From positions 930,001 to 994,000 of the forward strand of contig NZ_QHKL01000003.1 of assembly GCF_003947415.1 (NCBI RefSeq): a stretch of 64,000 nucleotides of DNA, written 5' to 3'. Positions 33,546 to 42,193 of this stretch are shown piece after piece (the first letter of the stretch is position 1; each line of letters begins with the position of its first letter). The notes beneath the pieces are model-generated. The model made no database searches and was not told the origin of the DNA. It saw nothing but the letters and a program-made list of their open reading frames with translations. The stretch comes from Amycolatopsis sp. WAC 01376. GTDB lineage: Bacteria > Actinomycetota > Actinomycetes > Mycobacteriales > Pseudonocardiaceae. The translations under genes were made by a program, and so were the position numbers.

Positions 33546-33575
33546 CCTGTGGCCGGAACCGTCGGTGGCTACGGC

Positions 33576-33581
33576 TACCGT
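33576..33581 (+). promoter_or_regulatory. Leaderless-type -10 box of rarA
   Basis: TACCGT, 7 bases before the GTG at 33589. This favours that GTG over the in-frame GTG at 33565. Confidence 0.45.
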
Positions 33582-33588
33582 CGACACC

Positions 33589-34956
33589 GTGGCACAGGAC
33601 GAACTCTTCACCGTGAACCCCGATCTCGGGCCGCCGCCGGAGCAGGCCGAGCCGAGGGACGTCGCCGTCCCGGCGGGCTCGCCGCTGGCGGTCCGGATGC
33701 GGCCGCGGTCGCTCGACGAGGTCGTCGGCCAGCAGCACCTGCTGCGCGAGGGCGCGCCGCTGCGGCGGCTCGTCGAAGGCGCGGCACCCGCTTCCGTGCT
33801 GCTCTACGGCCCGCCGGGGACGGGCAAGACCACGCTGGCGAACCTCGTTTCGGCCGCGACCGGCCGCCGGTTCGTCGCGATGTCGGCGCTGTCGGCCGGG
33901 GTGAAGGAAGTGCGCGGCGTCATCGAAGAGGCTCGCCGCCGCCGGAACTACAACGCCGAGAACACGGTGCTCTTCATCGACGAGGTCCACCGGTTCTCCA
34001 AGACGCAGCAGGACGCCTTGCTCGGCGCCGTCGAAGACCGGACGGTGCTGCTCGTGGCCGCCACCACGGAGAACCCGTCGTTCTCCGTCGTCTCGCCGCT
34101 GCTTTCGCGGTCGCTGGTGCTCCAGTTGCGGCCCTTGACCGACGCCGACATCGTCGCGCTGATCGACCGCGCGCTGGCCGACGAACGCGGTCTCGGCGGC
34201 GAACTCACCCTGACCGAAGACGCGCGGGCACATCTGGTGCGGCTGGCGTCCGGTGACGCGCGGCGCGCGCTCACCGCACTGGAAGCGGCCGCCGACGCGG
34301 CGAGCGCGACCGAGGCCAAGACGATCGACCTCGCCATCGTCGAGTCCACAGTGGACAAAGCGGCGGTGCGCTACGACCGCGACGGCGATCAGCACTACGA
34401 CGTCATCAGCGCGTTCATCAAATCCATCCGAGGGTCCGATGTGGACGCCGCGCTGCACTATCTGGCGCGGATGATCGAAGCGGGGGAGGACCCGCGATTC
34501 CTGGCCCGCCGCCTGGTGGTGCACGCGAGCGAGGACATCGGCATGGCCGATCCGAAGGCATTGCAGTCGGCCATCGCGGCGGCGCACGCGGTGCAGTTCA
34601 TCGGGATGCCGGAAGGCCGTCTCGCGCTGGCGCAGGCGACCGTGCACCTGGCGACGGCGCCGAAGTCGAACGCCGTCATCACCGGCATCGACGCCGCGCT
34701 CAGCGACGTCCGGTCCGGGCGGATCGGCACGGTACCGCCGCATCTGCGGGACGGGCATTACGCGGGGGCGGAGAAACTCGGCAACGCGAAGGGCTACCGG
34801 CATCCGCAAAAAGTGCCGGAAGGCGTTCTGGCACAGCAGTATCCACCGGACGAACTGGTCGGCCGGGATTACTACGAACCGACGCAGCACGGAGCGGAGC
34901 GGACGTTGTACGAGCGGGTGCCGAAGCTGCGGCGCACCGTCCGGGGTGAGCGTTAG
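33589..34956 (+). CDS. rarA: Replication-associated recombination protein A (MgsA/RarA)
   Basis: A 455-residue AAA+ ATPase of the RarA/MgsA/WRNIP1 family that acts at stalled replication forks and binds SSB and the clamp. Walker A is LLYGPPGTGKTTLANL, Walker B is VLFIDEVHRFSKTQQD, sensor 1 is VAATTENPSFSV, and the C-terminal tetramerisation region contains DVISAFIKSIRGSDVDAALH. The first 20 residues may carry a clamp-binding segment (QDELF). The same gene lies between aspS and alaS in M. tuberculosis (Rv2559c). Confidence 0.93.
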   Translation: MAQDELFTVNPDLGPPPEQAEPRDVAVPAGSPLAVRMRPRSLDEVVGQQHLLREGAPLRRLVEGAAPASVLLYGPPGTGKTTLANLVSAATGRRFVAMSALSAGVKEVRGVIEEARRRRNYNAENTVLFIDEVHRFSKTQQDALLGAVEDRTVLLVAATTENPSFSVVSPLLSRSLVLQLRPLTDADIVALIDRALADERGLGGELTLTEDARAHLVRLASGDARRALTALEAAADAASATEAKTIDLAIVESTVDKAAVRYDRDGDQHYDVISAFIKSIRGSDVDAALHYLARMIEAGEDPRFLARRLVVHASEDIGMADPKALQSAIAAAHAVQFIGMPEGRLALAQATVHLATAPKSNAVITGIDAALSDVRSGRIGTVPPHLRDGHYAGAEKLGNAKGYRHPQKVPEGVLAQQYPPDELVGRDYYEPTQHGAERTLYERVPKLRRTVRGER

Positions 34957-35111
34957 CCCGCATTCGGCGTAACCCCGAGGTGATCGGTAACGTTCGTTGA
35001 TCATGGGGCTATATCCCCCATGGCTGGGGGATCACCGGGTTGTCGATCTGGGTGGGGGATTCCTCGTGCTCGACCATCTCGGCGAGCAGCACGAAACTGA
35101 CAGCCTCAACT

Positions 35112-36212
35112 ATGATGACTATCGGTAAGTCCAAAGTTCGCGGCTTGATGGCGTCCTCCGTCGCCGCTCTCGCCGCGGTGACCGTGATGACCGGTGTTCT
35201 CGCCCCCGCGGTGGCGACCGCCGCTCCGGCCGGGGCCTCGTCCGCCGCGGCGCAGACGCCGGAAGAGTTGCGCACCAACGCGGCCGCCGTCGTCGGGCTC
35301 GCGATTACTCCGGAACTGCTGCGCCTCAGTGAACGCGACTTCGTCTACGAGATCTACCGGGCCGCGAAGCTGCGAGGCGAGACCGCGCGGGAGGTTCAGT
35401 TCGCGGCACTCGACGCCTACAACGGCGGGTGGACCTCGTTGTTCCTCGCGACCGGGATCTACGAGGCGCGCCAACGGGATCTGGACCGGGAAGCGGTCTA
35501 TCAGGCCCGGCGCACGGAGCGGCAGCCCGCCGCCACGCTGCTCGGTTTCGAGCTGACCACGATCCTGCTGGCCCAGGACGACAAGAACTTCGTCTTCGCG
35601 TTGTGGGAACGGGCCGCCAGGGGATCGTTCGTGCGGTCCGCCGCGGGCACCGTTTACAGCGGAACGCCGGCGGAGCAGAAGGAATTCATCGTTCGCGGGA
35701 TCTTCGTCGAGCACCAGCGTGATGTGGACGCGGCGAAGGAAGCGGCCGAGAAGGAAGCCGCGGAAAAGAAGCTTCGCGACGCGCGGGTGAAGGCGGCCGC
35801 CGTCGTCGGCATGGACCCGGCCTTGGCCGCACAGCTGACGGACGAGTACTTCGTGCAGCAGATCGTGACCGGCGACCTGGTGCCTCAGGACTCCGAGGTG
35901 TGGTACCGGGCCTACCTCAGCCGGACGCCGGAGCAGTGGCGGGCTTTCATCGACACCGGCATCTTCGAGGCCGCGGCCAAGGACAAGGTGGACGCCATCA
36001 AGGTCCGCGCCGCAGCCGTCGTCGGTATCGAGGCCGGGTACGCCAGGTATCTCCAGGAAGGTCCTTTGGTCCGCGAGATCTGGAACAGGGCGAAGTCCGG
36101 GAGTCAGGTCCAGGCGGCCGCTTATCGGGCGTTGCAAAGCGAATCTCCCGCCCAGTGGCGAGTCTTCCTGGAAACGGACATTTTCGCTGCGGCTGCGGCG
36201 GACAAGTCCTGA
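35112..36212 (+). CDS. Secreted ALF-repeat protein
   Basis: A 366-residue exported protein. The N-terminus MMTIGKSKVRG precedes a hydrophobic stretch (LMASSVAALAAVTVMTGVLA) and a cleavage site near ATAAP. The mature part holds at least four ALF-type repeats of about 40-90 residues, ending in related phrases: WTSLFLATGIYEARQRD, QKEFIVRGIFVEHQRD, QWRAFIDTGIFEAAAKD and QWRVFLETDIFAAAAAD. A charged coiled segment with AAKEAAEKEAAEKKL links repeats 2 and 3. The function of ALF repeats is unknown. The start choice (35112 or 35115) is uncertain; TATGAT overlaps it. Confidence 0.78.
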   Translation: MMTIGKSKVRGLMASSVAALAAVTVMTGVLAPAVATAAPAGASSAAAQTPEELRTNAAAVVGLAITPELLRLSERDFVYEIYRAAKLRGETAREVQFAALDAYNGGWTSLFLATGIYEARQRDLDREAVYQARRTERQPAATLLGFELTTILLAQDDKNFVFALWERAARGSFVRSAAGTVYSGTPAEQKEFIVRGIFVEHQRDVDAAKEAAEKEAAEKKLRDARVKAAAVVGMDPALAAQLTDEYFVQQIVTGDLVPQDSEVWYRAYLSRTPEQWRAFIDTGIFEAAAKDKVDAIKVRAAAVVGIEAGYARYLQEGPLVREIWNRAKSGSQVQAAAYRALQSESPAQWRVFLETDIFAAAAADKS

Positions 36213-36312
36213 CTTGTGTCTTGGTGGGTCGCGGCGATGGGGCGAGTGCTGTGGCCGAAGTCCGAGCATTCCCACGAGCCTCACTGACACCGCCTGTCAC
36301 AACGGGTGCGTG

Positions 36313-36352
36313 AAGGCCTCCTTCCCTCGGCGCAGCCGAGGAATCTCGACCT
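36313..36352. repeat. Imperfect hairpin built from parts of two palindrome types
   Basis: Starts GTGAAGGCCTCCTTCC, like the left arm at 49092, and ends GCCGAGGAATCTCGACCTTC, like the right arm at 48866. Outer GAAGG/CCTTC and inner TTCCCTCGG/CCGAGGAA pair; the middle does not. Confidence 0.55.
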
Positions 36353-36365
36353 TCCCGCCTTTGCC

Positions 36366-36424
36366 AAGTACATGAAGGCCCCCTTCCTTGCGTTAGGCGC
36401 AAGGAAGGGGGCCTTCATGTACTT
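36366..36424. repeat. Perfect 27-bp-arm palindrome between convergent genes
   Basis: Arms 36366-36392 and 36398-36424 with the 5-base loop TTAGG; starts AAGTACATGAAGGCCCCC. It lies 60 bases beyond the DUF222-HNH stop. A split, diverged copy flanks the insertion at 53.3-53.7 kb. Confidence 0.9.
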
Positions 36425-36484
36425 CAATCACAGTTTTGCATGCCGAGGGGCCCGTCGCCGGTGTGGCTGGCGGGCTCCTCGGGT

Positions 36485-37738
36485 TCAGCGGTGGTGGAGG
36501 GTGTTGCGCCGGGGTTTTCGGAGCGGGTCCAGGTATTGGGGTGGAATGAACTCCGGTAACCCGTCGCCCGCCATCCGTACTTCCCAGTCGCCGTGGTGAA
36601 TCAGCCGGTGGTGGAATCCGCACAGCAGCACGAGATTCCGGAGATCCGTAGGCCCTCCGTCTGCCCAGTGATGAATATGGTGAGCGTGACAGTTCTTGGG
36701 CCGCCGATGACAGCCGGGGAACGCACAGCCGCCATCCCGGATGTTCAACGCCCGGCGTTGGCCGGGGGTGACGAACCGTCGCAGCCGCCCCACATCGAGG
36801 GGTTCTCCGGCGGCGCTCATCACGACCGGCAGCATCAGGCAGTCGCAGGCCGCGAGCCGGGCCTCGCGGGCGGTCATCGTCCCGACAAAGTCGAGGCACG
36901 CGGTCCCGAGGCCGGACTTCAACTCGTCGAGGCCGATGGTGACATGCAGCAGGGTGCGGTAGCCGCTGGTGCCGGGCTGGTCCGGGCAGGCGATCGCCAG
37001 GTCGAGGATGTCGACCCAGGCGTCGCCCATGCGTTCGCATTTCATCCGCAGGTCGGCTTGGCCGAACTCGTCGACTGGGCGCGGCTGGGCGTACGCCTCC
37101 AGAGCCGCCGCGGTGCGAGCACCGGTCTCATCGTCGAGAAGGCCGGTGAGTTTCCAGTAACCGTCTTTGCGGCGCTCCAGGGTGATTTCCCGTCGCGGTT
37201 CCTTGGGCTCGGGATCCTTCGGTTCATTGCCGTCAGGGTCCAGCCAGGCGAGGAGGTTCACTTCGGCGTCGGCGAGCTGGCGGGGACCGGCATCCCGGGC
37301 GAGATTGGCGAGGATCTTCTCCGCACTCGCCCGATCCTCAGCGGAGGTGTCGGGCGGGAGGTTCTTCAAGATCTCCAGGATCTGGTCGATCCGCTCATCC
37401 CCGACCAACCCCTCCGCCGCCACCGCGGCGGTCGCGGGAGCCACAGGCGGAACCTCGGTGCCGTCCAACGCTCGGGTGGGGTTCAATGCGATTGCCCGAT
37501 TCACCACCGCACGCGCCTCACCAACCGACAATCCCGCAATATCGGCGAACCACTTATCCGTGCGGCCATAGCCGTATAAGTCTTTGACGCCACGAGACTC
37601 GATCTCCGCCAGGTATCGCCCCAGTCCGGCAGTGGCCATCCGAATCACCCGCAGAGACTGCTGCACGCCATGGGCAAGCTCAAGCTTGCCGGCACGCCAC
37701 AGTTCCTGCGGCAACTCGGGAAGGAAAGTCTCGGACAC
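36485..37738 (-). CDS. DUF222 and HNH endonuclease domain protein (13E12-type)
   Basis: A 417-residue protein with an N-terminal DUF222 region (residues 1-300) and a C-terminal HNH nuclease motif: CAFPGCHRRPKNCHAHHIHH, then GGPTDLRNLVLLCGFHHRLI. This is the layout of the mycobacterial REP13E12 family and of many actinobacterial repeat proteins. The GTG at 37738 follows a TATTCT box by 6 bases, with an SOS-like box just upstream. Surrounding sequence is visibly richer in A and T, a hint of transfer. Its biological role is unknown; nuclease activity is plausible since the HNH residues are intact. Confidence 0.85.
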   Translation of the reverse strand: MSETFLPELPQELWRAGKLELAHGVQQSLRVIRMATAGLGRYLAEIESRGVKDLYGYGRTDKWFADIAGLSVGEARAVVNRAIALNPTRALDGTEVPPVAPATAAVAAEGLVGDERIDQILEILKNLPPDTSAEDRASAEKILANLARDAGPRQLADAEVNLLAWLDPDGNEPKDPEPKEPRREITLERRKDGYWKLTGLLDDETGARTAAALEAYAQPRPVDEFGQADLRMKCERMGDAWVDILDLAIACPDQPGTSGYRTLLHVTIGLDELKSGLGTACLDFVGTMTAREARLAACDCLMLPVVMSAAGEPLDVGRLRRFVTPGQRRALNIRDGGCAFPGCHRRPKNCHAHHIHHWADGGPTDLRNLVLLCGFHHRLIHHGDWEVRMAGDGLPEFIPPQYLDPLRKPRRNTLHHR

Positions 37739-37744
37739 CCCACA

Positions 37745-37750
37745 AGAATA
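37745..37750 (-). promoter_or_regulatory. Leaderless-type -10 box of the DUF222-HNH gene
   Basis: Minus-strand TATTCT, then TGTGGG, then the GTG at 37738. Confidence 0.5.
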
Positions 37751-37761
37751 CCGCAAAACAA

Positions 37762-37777
37762 TTGAACAAGCGTTCGT
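37762..37777 (-). promoter_or_regulatory. LexA-like (SOS) box of the DUF222-HNH gene
   Basis: TTGAACAAGCGTTCGT matches TCGAAC-N4-GTTCGA at 10 of 12 fixed positions and begins 12 bases upstream of the -10 box. Mycobacterial 13E12 genes are known LexA targets. Confidence 0.6.
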
Positions 37778-38011
37778 AATTTTAAGCAACAGAACAAACG
37801 CGCGAACAACACTGAAGGGTGATGATCTCTCGCATGGAGGCTACGCAAATAAAGTGTGCCGCAGTTAGTCGACTAAATGCGCTCGCCCATTCAGAAGACC
37901 GGAACAGTAAAGCCCGCTTGAGAGTTCCTTGGGCCGGCCCTGGGCAGCTCGACCACTCCCGTTCGTTTCACCGTCGCGAGCCGAACATCTGCGTCGGCGA
38001 GTATCCCGCGC

Positions 38012-39589
38012 ATGGAAATCCCCAGGGTCGGTGTGCCCGACGCGCTGGCCTCGCACCTCACGATGGCCGAACAACACGAGTACCTGAGCCGACGCTCGAT
38101 GCTGAAAGGAACCGGTGCCCTCCTCGCCGCCGGGCCGCTTCTCTTGCAGGGCACCGCGTACGCCGACGGCGACAAGGTCGTCCCGGCGGGGCGGCATCTG
38201 GCGTTCGGCCGGAATCCGCGGACGTCGATGCGGGTCGCGTGGCAGGTGCCGGCGCCGGTGCGGAAGCCGTTCCTGCGGATCGCCGACGGTCATGGCGGCT
38301 GGAGTCATCGGATTCCGGCCGAGGTCCGCGCGCTGCATTCGGAGGTCGCCGGGGTCATCGCGCCGTACGACCAGTACTACCTGCACGCCGAGGCCGATCA
38401 CCTCTGGCCCGGCCACACCTACCGGTACGCCGTCGGGCACGAGGGTTTCGACCCGGCGTCGGGTGACGGCGGGCCTGCCGCGATCTCGACGTTCACCACC
38501 GCGCCCGCGCGGGGTGTTCCGGCCGGCAAGTTCACGTTCACCGCGTTCGGGGACCAAGGGGTCTCGACGACGGCGCTCGCGCAGGACGGTGCCGTCGCGG
38601 GCCAGAATCCGCGCTTTCACCTGCTGGCCGGCGATATCGCGTACGCCGACCCGAGTGGTGCGGGCAAGCCGCCCGGGTCCAAGCCCGACGCGGGGCACGA
38701 CCTTTTCGACCCCAAGGTCTGGGACGCCTACTACCGCCAGATCGAGGGCGTCGCGGCGTCGGTGCCGTGGATGGTCACCACCGGCAATCACGACATGGAG
38801 GCCCTCTACTCCCCGGACGGCTACGGCGGGCAGCTCAAGCGCTGGGATTTCCCCGGCGGCGGCCCGCACGACTGTCCCAGCGTGTACTCGTTCATCTACG
38901 GCAACGTCGGGGTGATCTCGCTCGACGCCAACGACGTCTCCTACGAGATCCCGGCGAACCTCGGCTACTCGCACGGCTCCCAGACGGCGTGGTTCAAGCG
39001 GCGCCTGCGGTATCTGCGCTCGCAGCCGGACGTCGACTTCGTCGTGGTGTTCTTCCATCACTGTGCTTACTCGACGACGAACCAGCACGCGTCCGAGGGC
39101 GGCGTCCGTGAGCAATGGGTCCCGCTGTTCGACGAGTTCCGGGTCGACCTCGTGATCAACGGGCACAACCACATCTACGAGCGGACCGACGCCCTGCGCG
39201 GCGGCAAGGTGATCCGTGAGGTCAGGATCGGCGACACAGCCGAGCCGGATCGCGACGGCACCGTGTACGCGACCTGCGGTGGCGGCGGGAAGAGCCTCTA
39301 CAGCTTCCCGGTGCCCGACACGTTCGCGGGGGAGTTCGAGTCGTACCACTGGGTCAAGGGCGGCGAGAAGGTGACCGAGACCGTGTCCTGGTCGCGGGTG
39401 CGCTACACCGGATACTCGTTCCTCGCCATCGACGTCGAGCCCGCTTGGCCCGGCCGCCGGACGACGCTGACCGTGCGGACCCTCCGCAACGACGGCGCCG
39501 AGATCGACCGGTTCACCCTGCGCCGCACCGCCGGTCTCCACCGTTCGCGGCACGGGAGTGTGCTCGGGGCAGATCCGGGCGACGTATAA
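38012..39589 (+). CDS. Tat-exported purple-acid-phosphatase-type metallophosphoesterase
   Basis: A 525-residue exported phosphatase. A twin-arginine signal is present (LSRRSMLKGTGALLAAGPLL, from about residue 27), then an N-terminal fibronectin-like domain (about 60-170) and the metallophosphoesterase core: FTAFGDQG, HLLAGDIAYAD, VTTGNHDME, VVFFHHCAY and LVINGHNHIYERT. These supply the dinuclear metal ligands. The mycobacterial neighbour Rv2577 is of the same kind. It probably releases phosphate from organic esters outside the cell. The start at 38012 is the first that keeps the Tat motif, though ATG at 38063 is also possible. Confidence 0.9.
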   Translation: MEIPRVGVPDALASHLTMAEQHEYLSRRSMLKGTGALLAAGPLLLQGTAYADGDKVVPAGRHLAFGRNPRTSMRVAWQVPAPVRKPFLRIADGHGGWSHRIPAEVRALHSEVAGVIAPYDQYYLHAEADHLWPGHTYRYAVGHEGFDPASGDGGPAAISTFTTAPARGVPAGKFTFTAFGDQGVSTTALAQDGAVAGQNPRFHLLAGDIAYADPSGAGKPPGSKPDAGHDLFDPKVWDAYYRQIEGVAASVPWMVTTGNHDMEALYSPDGYGGQLKRWDFPGGGPHDCPSVYSFIYGNVGVISLDANDVSYEIPANLGYSHGSQTAWFKRRLRYLRSQPDVDFVVVFFHHCAYSTTNQHASEGGVREQWVPLFDEFRVDLVINGHNHIYERTDALRGGKVIREVRIGDTAEPDRDGTVYATCGGGGKSLYSFPVPDTFAGEFESYHWVKGGEKVTETVSWSRVRYTGYSFLAIDVEPAWPGRRTTLTVRTLRNDGAEIDRFTLRRTAGLHRSRHGSVLGADPGDV

Positions 39590-39644
39590 CGACCTACACG
39601 GTTCCGCATGGTGGGAATCGGTGTCATATCGTGGACCGGCGACA

Positions 39645-39650
39645 TACAGT
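39645..39650 (+). promoter_or_regulatory. Promoter -10 box of the BMP-mtn operon
   Basis: TACAGT, 7 bases before the ATG at 39658, with no Shine-Dalgarno. It is the only promoter candidate I see for the ten-gene operon. No riboswitch fits in the 68-base gap. Confidence 0.5.
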
Positions 39651-39657
39651 CCGGGAC

Positions 39658-40695
39658 ATGTCGCCGAGAACCCTCCTGCGGGCCGTCATGGCCGTTTCCG
39701 CCGTCACGCTCCTCGCCGCGTGCAACGCCTCGGCCAAGGACCCGGCCGCGCAAAACGCCGCCGGGCCGGCATTGGTCCTGATCACGCCGAGCCCGGTCGG
39801 GGTCAACGACTTCCTCAAGCTCGCCGTCCAGGGCATCGAGGACTCGGCCAAGAAGCACAACGGGACGCAGAAGGTGTATCAGAGCACCGATCCGGCATCG
39901 ATCCAGCAGAATCTCGCGGCCGCGGTGCGCGAGAAGCCCGCCGTGATCGTCGCCGTCGGCTTCAACTTCGCCGACGCGATCGCGGCCGAGGCCGAGCGCA
40001 ATCCCGAGCAGAAGTTCCTGTTCGTGGATTCCTGCACCACCAAACCGTTCCCGAACGTCACCTGCGCGGTGTTCCGCGAGCACGAGGGCAGCTACCTCGC
40101 CGGTGCCGAAGCCGGGCTGCTGAGCAAGTCCGGCAAGGTCGGCGCGGTCGTCGTGCTCGACACGCCCCAGTTCCGCCGGTACTCGATCCCGTTCGGCCAG
40201 GGCGCGGAGAAGGCCAAACCCGGCACCACGCTGGCCCCGCTGTTCATCGGCGGAGCGAACCCGTTCAACGACCCGGCCCGCGCGAAGGCGCTGGCCACCA
40301 CCCTGGCGGGCCAGGGCGTCGACCACGTCATGGGCGCGGCCTCCGCGGCGGGCAACCTCGGCGTGTTCGAGGCCGCGAAACAGGGCAAGTTCTTCGCGTT
40401 CGGCGTCGACGCCAACCAGTGCCCGGCCAGTCCGGGCCAGGTCGTGGACAACGTCATCAAGCGCACCAACGTCGTCGTGGGCGACGGGGTCGAGGCGATC
40501 CTCGGCGGCAAGACCGGCGAGACGAAGTCCTATGGCGTCAAGGAGAAGGGCATCTCCCTGACCGGGCTGGAGCCGGACGCGGCGACGTCGCAGTGCGTCG
40601 TCGCGAGCCGCCCCGACGTGCTGGCCAAGGTCGGCGAGTTGCGGGACCAGATCATCTCAGGCGCGATCGTCGTCGATGACCCCGCCAAATCCTGA
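39658..40695 (+). CDS. BMP-family nucleoside-binding lipoprotein of an ABC importer
   Basis: A 345-residue substrate-binding lipoprotein of the basic membrane protein (BMP, PnrA-like) family, known to bind purine nucleosides. The lipobox is VTLLAACNAS. Typical parts are VNDFLKLAVQGIEDSA, AVIVAVGFNFADAIAAEAER, FVDSCTTKPFPNVTCAVFRE and FFAFGVDANQC. It is the first gene of the operon and overlaps the ATPase gene by 20 bases. Given the methionine-salvage genes downstream, methylthioadenosine or a related nucleoside is a plausible ligand; this is inference. Confidence 0.88.
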   Translation: MSPRTLLRAVMAVSAVTLLAACNASAKDPAAQNAAGPALVLITPSPVGVNDFLKLAVQGIEDSAKKHNGTQKVYQSTDPASIQQNLAAAVREKPAVIVAVGFNFADAIAAEAERNPEQKFLFVDSCTTKPFPNVTCAVFREHEGSYLAGAEAGLLSKSGKVGAVVVLDTPQFRRYSIPFGQGAEKAKPGTTLAPLFIGGANPFNDPARAKALATTLAGQGVDHVMGAASAAGNLGVFEAAKQGKFFAFGVDANQCPASPGQVVDNVIKRTNVVVGDGVEAILGGKTGETKSYGVKEKGISLTGLEPDAATSQCVVASRPDVLAKVGELRDQIISGAIVVDDPAKS

Positions 40696-42193
40696 CGCCG
40701 TCTCGCTCCGGGGGATCGTCAAGCGGTTCCCCGGAGTGCTCGCGAACGACCACGTGGACCTCGACGTCGGCAGCGGCGAGATCCACGCCCTGATGGGCGA
40801 GAACGGCGCGGGCAAATCGACGCTCATGTCCGTGCTCTACGGTCTGCACCGGCCCGACGAGGGCACGATCTCCTTGCACGGCGAGGAAGTCTCCTTCGGC
40901 TCGCCCGCGCAGGCCATCGACGCCGGTGTCGGCATGGTGCAGCAGGGGTTCGCGCTGTTCGGCGAGCTCACCGTCACCGAGAACGTCGTGTTCGGCAGCG
41001 AGCCGACCCGCCGTGGCCTGCTGGACCGCAAGGCGGCGACGGCCCGTGTCAGCGAGCTGATCGAACGACACGAACTGCGGCTGCGGCCGGGCGACCGGGT
41101 CCGCGATCTGCCGGTCGGGCTCCGGCAGCGCGTCGAGATCCTCAAACTGCTGTACCGCGAGGCCGGCGTGCTGATCCTCGACGAACCCACCGCCGTGCTG
41201 ACCCCGCCCGAAACCGAGCGGCTGTTCGGTGTGCTGCGTGCCCTCGCCGCCGAGGATCGCACGATTCTGCTGGTGTCGCACAAGCTCCAGGAGGTCCTCG
41301 CCGTCAGCGACCACGTCACGGTGCTGCGGGACGGCCGCGTCAGTGCCCGCGGCCGCACCGCGGACCAGACGGCCGCCGGGCTCGCCGCGGCGATGACCGG
41401 ACGCGTGGTCGACCTCGACCGCGTGCACCCGGCCGGGACACCAGGGGACACCGTCCTCGAAGCCCGTTCCCTGACCGCTCCCGGAGCGGAAGGAAAACCG
41501 TTGCTGGACAACGTTTCCCTGACCGTGCGCGCGGGGGAGATCGTCGGCGTCGCCGGGGTCGCGGGCAACGGGCAGGCTGAGCTCTCCGATGCCATCACCG
41601 GTCTCCGGAAGACCGGCGGCACCATCGTCCTCAATGGACAGTCTCTCGATGGCCTGTCGGTCCGCGCGCGCAGGGACGCCGGGCTCGCCCATGTCCCGGA
41701 AGATCGCGCCGAGGTCGGCTCGGCGCCCACGGCGGGCCTCCGGGAGAACCTCGCCGTCGGGTTCCATCGCAAGCGTCCCTTGGTGCGCAAGGGATTCCTG
41801 CGGCGCAAGGCGATCGACGAGCACGCGTCGGCGATCATCGAGGACTACGACGTCCGCGCGTCCGGCCCCGGCGCCGCGATGGGCACGCTGTCCGGCGGCA
41901 ACCAGCAGAAAGCGATCTTCGGCCGCGAGCTCACCCACGACGCGCCGTTCCTGCTGGTCGAGCAGCCCACCCGAGGCGTCGATGTCGGCGCGATCGAGAA
42001 CATCCACGCCCGGCTCGTCGCCCATCGCGACGCCGGGCACGCCGTCCTGCTGATCTCCGCCGAACTCAGCGAGATCCTCGCGTTGTCGGACCGCGTGCTG
42101 GTGCTGTTCGAAGGCCGGATCGTCGCGGAGTTCACCAAGGACGAGGCCGATCAGCACACGATCGGCCTCGCGATGGCCGGAGGTGCCGGATGA
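40676..42193 (+). CDS. Nucleoside ABC importer ATPase (two fused ABC domains)
   Basis: A 505-residue ATPase with two ABC domains in tandem, as in sugar and BMP-type nucleoside importers. Domain 1 has an intact Walker A (GENGAGKSTLMSVLYG) and Walker B (VLILDEPTAVLTPPE). Domain 2 has the degenerate Walker A GVAGNGQAELSDAI and the signature LSGGNQQKAIFGREL, as usual for this class. The start at 40676 lies within the end of the binding-protein gene and overlaps the first permease by 4 bases. Confidence 0.92.
   Translation: MTPPNPDAVSLRGIVKRFPGVLANDHVDLDVGSGEIHALMGENGAGKSTLMSVLYGLHRPDEGTISLHGEEVSFGSPAQAIDAGVGMVQQGFALFGELTVTENVVFGSEPTRRGLLDRKAATARVSELIERHELRLRPGDRVRDLPVGLRQRVEILKLLYREAGVLILDEPTAVLTPPETERLFGVLRALAAEDRTILLVSHKLQEVLAVSDHVTVLRDGRVSARGRTADQTAAGLAAAMTGRVVDLDRVHPAGTPGDTVLEARSLTAPGAEGKPLLDNVSLTVRAGEIVGVAGVAGNGQAELSDAITGLRKTGGTIVLNGQSLDGLSVRARRDAGLAHVPEDRAEVGSAPTAGLRENLAVGFHRKRPLVRKGFLRRKAIDEHASAIIEDYDVRASGPGAAMGTLSGGNQQKAIFGRELTHDAPFLLVEQPTRGVDVGAIENIHARLVAHRDAGHAVLLISAELSEILALSDRVLVLFEGRIVAEFTKDEADQHTIGLAMAGGAG

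Larger units (their letters stand above)
37739..38011. other. A/T-rich 273-base gap upstream of the DUF222-HNH gene
   Basis: No gene seen. The part from 37740 to 37870 is much richer in A and T than the rest of the window. It carries the promoter and SOS-like box of the DUF222-HNH gene and the short palindrome TTAGTCGACTAA (37865-37876). Confidence 0.5.
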
